A stretch of 7,100 nucleotides of DNA. It comes from Oscillospiraceae bacterium (GTDB lineage: Bacteria; Bacillota; Clostridia; Oscillospirales; Ruminococcaceae). Both the position numbers and the translations under genes were made by a program. The stretch covers positions 1 through 7,100 of the forward strand of contig DXWR01000158.1 of the NCBI GenBank assembly GCA_019416775.1, in the 5' to 3' direction. Shown here piece by piece: positions 6,253 through 7,100 of the stretch (position 1 is its first letter; each line of letters opens with the position of its first letter). The notes beneath the pieces are model-generated. The model was not told the DNA's origin. It saw nothing but the letters and a program-made list of their open reading frames with translations, and ran no database searches.

Positions 6253-6650
6253 TCCACCTTCGCCCTCATCACGCTCTCTGCCTGCAAACCTATGTGGGGA
6301 AGGGCTACAGCGATCCGTTTGCGAAAAATATGACCAAGATCAGTCAAGAATTGTCTCAGCGTCCCACCCAGCTGGTGCATTTTAATCTGGGCGCCGATGA
6401 AATCTGCGCGGCCTGCCCCAATCTGCAAAACGGAGTGTGCAGCAAGGAAGAATCCTGCGCGGAATTGGACCGTTTGGCTTGGGAGGGGATGGCTTTAGGC
6501 TGCGGAGAAGTGCTGACCTGGGCAGAGGTCACCCAGTTGGTTCAGAATAATCTTGTGAAAACCGGGAAGTATCACGCTCTCTGCGACGGTTGTACCTGGG
6601 AAAGAATCTGCACCGCTCAACGGAAAAGCTTGGTAAACACATTCAAATAA
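6249..6650 (+). CDS. DUF1284-family cysteine-rich protein
   Basis: A 133-residue soluble protein whose function I do not know. The N-terminus HLRPHHALCLQ and the GKGYSDPFAKNM segment (17-28) match what I recall of the DUF1284 family. It has nine cysteines: C11, then C53-x2-C56-x7-C64, C70, C85, and C112-x2-C115-x5-C121, the last set within CDGCTWERIC. The paired CxxC clusters and the His pair H7-H8 suggest an iron-sulfur or zinc site; this is inference. There is no signal peptide or membrane segment. The start ATG 6249 overlaps the bioY stop (ATGA), with AAAGGAG (6233-6239) 9 bases before it, so the two are translationally coupled and share the biotin-responsive promoter. A role linked to biotin or to metal-cluster chemistry is possible but unproven. 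Confidence 0.85.
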   Translation: MIHLRPHHALCLQTYVGKGYSDPFAKNMTKISQELSQRPTQLVHFNLGADEICAACPNLQNGVCSKEESCAELDRLAWEGMALGCGEVLTWAEVTQLVQNNLVKTGKYHALCDGCTWERICTAQRKSLVNTFK

Positions 6651-6658
6651 TTCATAAT
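6630..6658 (+). promoter_or_regulatory. Possible promoter for the HAD gene
   Basis: TTGGTA (6630-6635), 17 bases, CATAAT (6653-6658). The -35 lies in the last codons of the DUF1284 gene and the predicted start is near 6665, about 50 bases before the HAD start codon. The match is moderate (4/6 and 5/6). No terminator is evident between the two genes, so read-through from bioY is also possible. Confidence 0.35.
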
Positions 6659-6715
6659 GATCACCGTAAAAGCATCTATTGTGGTTGCGGTTTTATTGTG
6701 TGAAGGAGAATTGAC

Positions 6716-7100
6716 ATGGAAAATTCCATTAAAATGGTAGCAGTTGATATTGACGGCACCTTTGTACGATCGGACTATACTTATGATTTCTCCAGATTTC
6801 GCGGGATTTTAGCTCGTATGCAAAAAGCAGGGTGCCATTTTGTGGTAGCAAGCGGAAATCAATATTATCAACTGCGGGATCTCTTTTTGGAATGCCATGA
6901 AGATCTGGCTTTTGTTGCGGAGAACGGTGCTTTTATCAAAGATGGCAAGGATTTAATTTATACGGCAAACATGCCAAAAACCGTTGTAAATGCCGTGATT
7001 GACCTATGCAGTCAGTATCCGGAGATATTAAATGTCTTGTGCGGTGTTCATAGCGCTTATTGCCAGCGTGGAGCAGTAAGCCAAGATTTTTTTGACTTAA
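6716..7100 (+). CDS. Cof-type HAD-superfamily phosphatase, 3' end outside window
   Basis: The first 128 residues of a gene that remains open at the right edge. HAD motif I is DIDGT (11-15), with nucleophile D11 and acid D13. Motif II is the serine in VVASGNQ (43-49, S46). The AENGAFI stretch (68-74) is typical of the Cof/YwpJ-type IIB branch, which dephosphorylates sugar phosphates, flavin or other small metabolites. Family members are about 265-275 residues, so roughly half is missing, including the cap domain and the Lys and Asp motifs III and IV. The ATG at 6716 follows AAGGAG (6703-6708) by 7 bases. Base composition is about 41% GC over the first 300 bases, clearly below the upstream genes. 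The substrate cannot be inferred. Confidence 0.88.
   Translation, partial: MENSIKMVAVDIDGTFVRSDYTYDFSRFRGILARMQKAGCHFVVASGNQYYQLRDLFLECHEDLAFVAENGAFIKDGKDLIYTANMPKTVVNAVIDLCSQYPEILNVLCGVHSAYCQRGAVSQDFFDL

Noticed and set aside
1..7100. Mobile elements, CRISPR arrays, tRNA or rRNA genes
   Set aside because: No transposase or integrase motifs, spaced direct repeats, terminal inverted repeats, or tRNA/rRNA-like sequence were seen on either strand.

Overview
The window reads as a chromosomal segment of a Gram-positive anaerobe of the class Clostridia, probably an Oscillospiraceae/Ruminococcaceae-type gut bacterium. This is inferred from strong AGGAGG-type ribosome binding sites, frequent GTG starts, GC of roughly 50-60% in most genes, the clostridial style of the GlmM N-terminus (GKYFGTDGFRGEANV), and a BirA-type operator with TTGTCAAC half-sites. 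No taxonomic marker such as 16S is present, so the placement is tentative. Every supported gene is on the + strand and no intergenic gap exceeds about 155 bases.

Region 1 (1-4002) is a compact three-gene drug-efflux operon: a MarR-family regulator followed by two half-size ABC exporters. The genes overlap (13 bp, then a GTGA stop/start overlap), and a perfect 14-bp palindrome lies just upstream of the regulator. The two ABC subunits carry complementary defects. The first has Asp at the catalytic Glu position and Gln at the H-loop; the second has an altered signature motif, LSQGQ. This is the pattern expected of a heterodimeric exporter with one degenerate and one competent ATP site, as in TM287/288, BmrCD and LmrCD.

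Region 2 (4003-5505) is glmM (phosphoglucosamine mutase, cell-wall precursor synthesis). It has its own sigma-A-type promoter and a GC-rich hairpin downstream.

Region 3 (5506-6650) is a biotin-uptake unit. A perfect 12-bp inverted repeat with a 15-base spacer has its right arm covering the -35 box of a near-consensus promoter, which is the arrangement of a BirA-controlled gene. It drives bioY (the biotin S-component of an ECF transporter), translationally coupled through ATGA to a cysteine-rich DUF1284-family protein.

Region 4 (6651-7100) begins a Cof-type HAD phosphatase gene that runs off the right edge. It is clearly more AT-rich (about 41% GC over its first 300 bases) than the genes before it.

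Most of the window is ordinary. No mobile element, CRISPR array, tRNA, rRNA or clear novel system was found. The leads most worth following are the bioY-DUF1284 coupling and the operator/promoter architecture.
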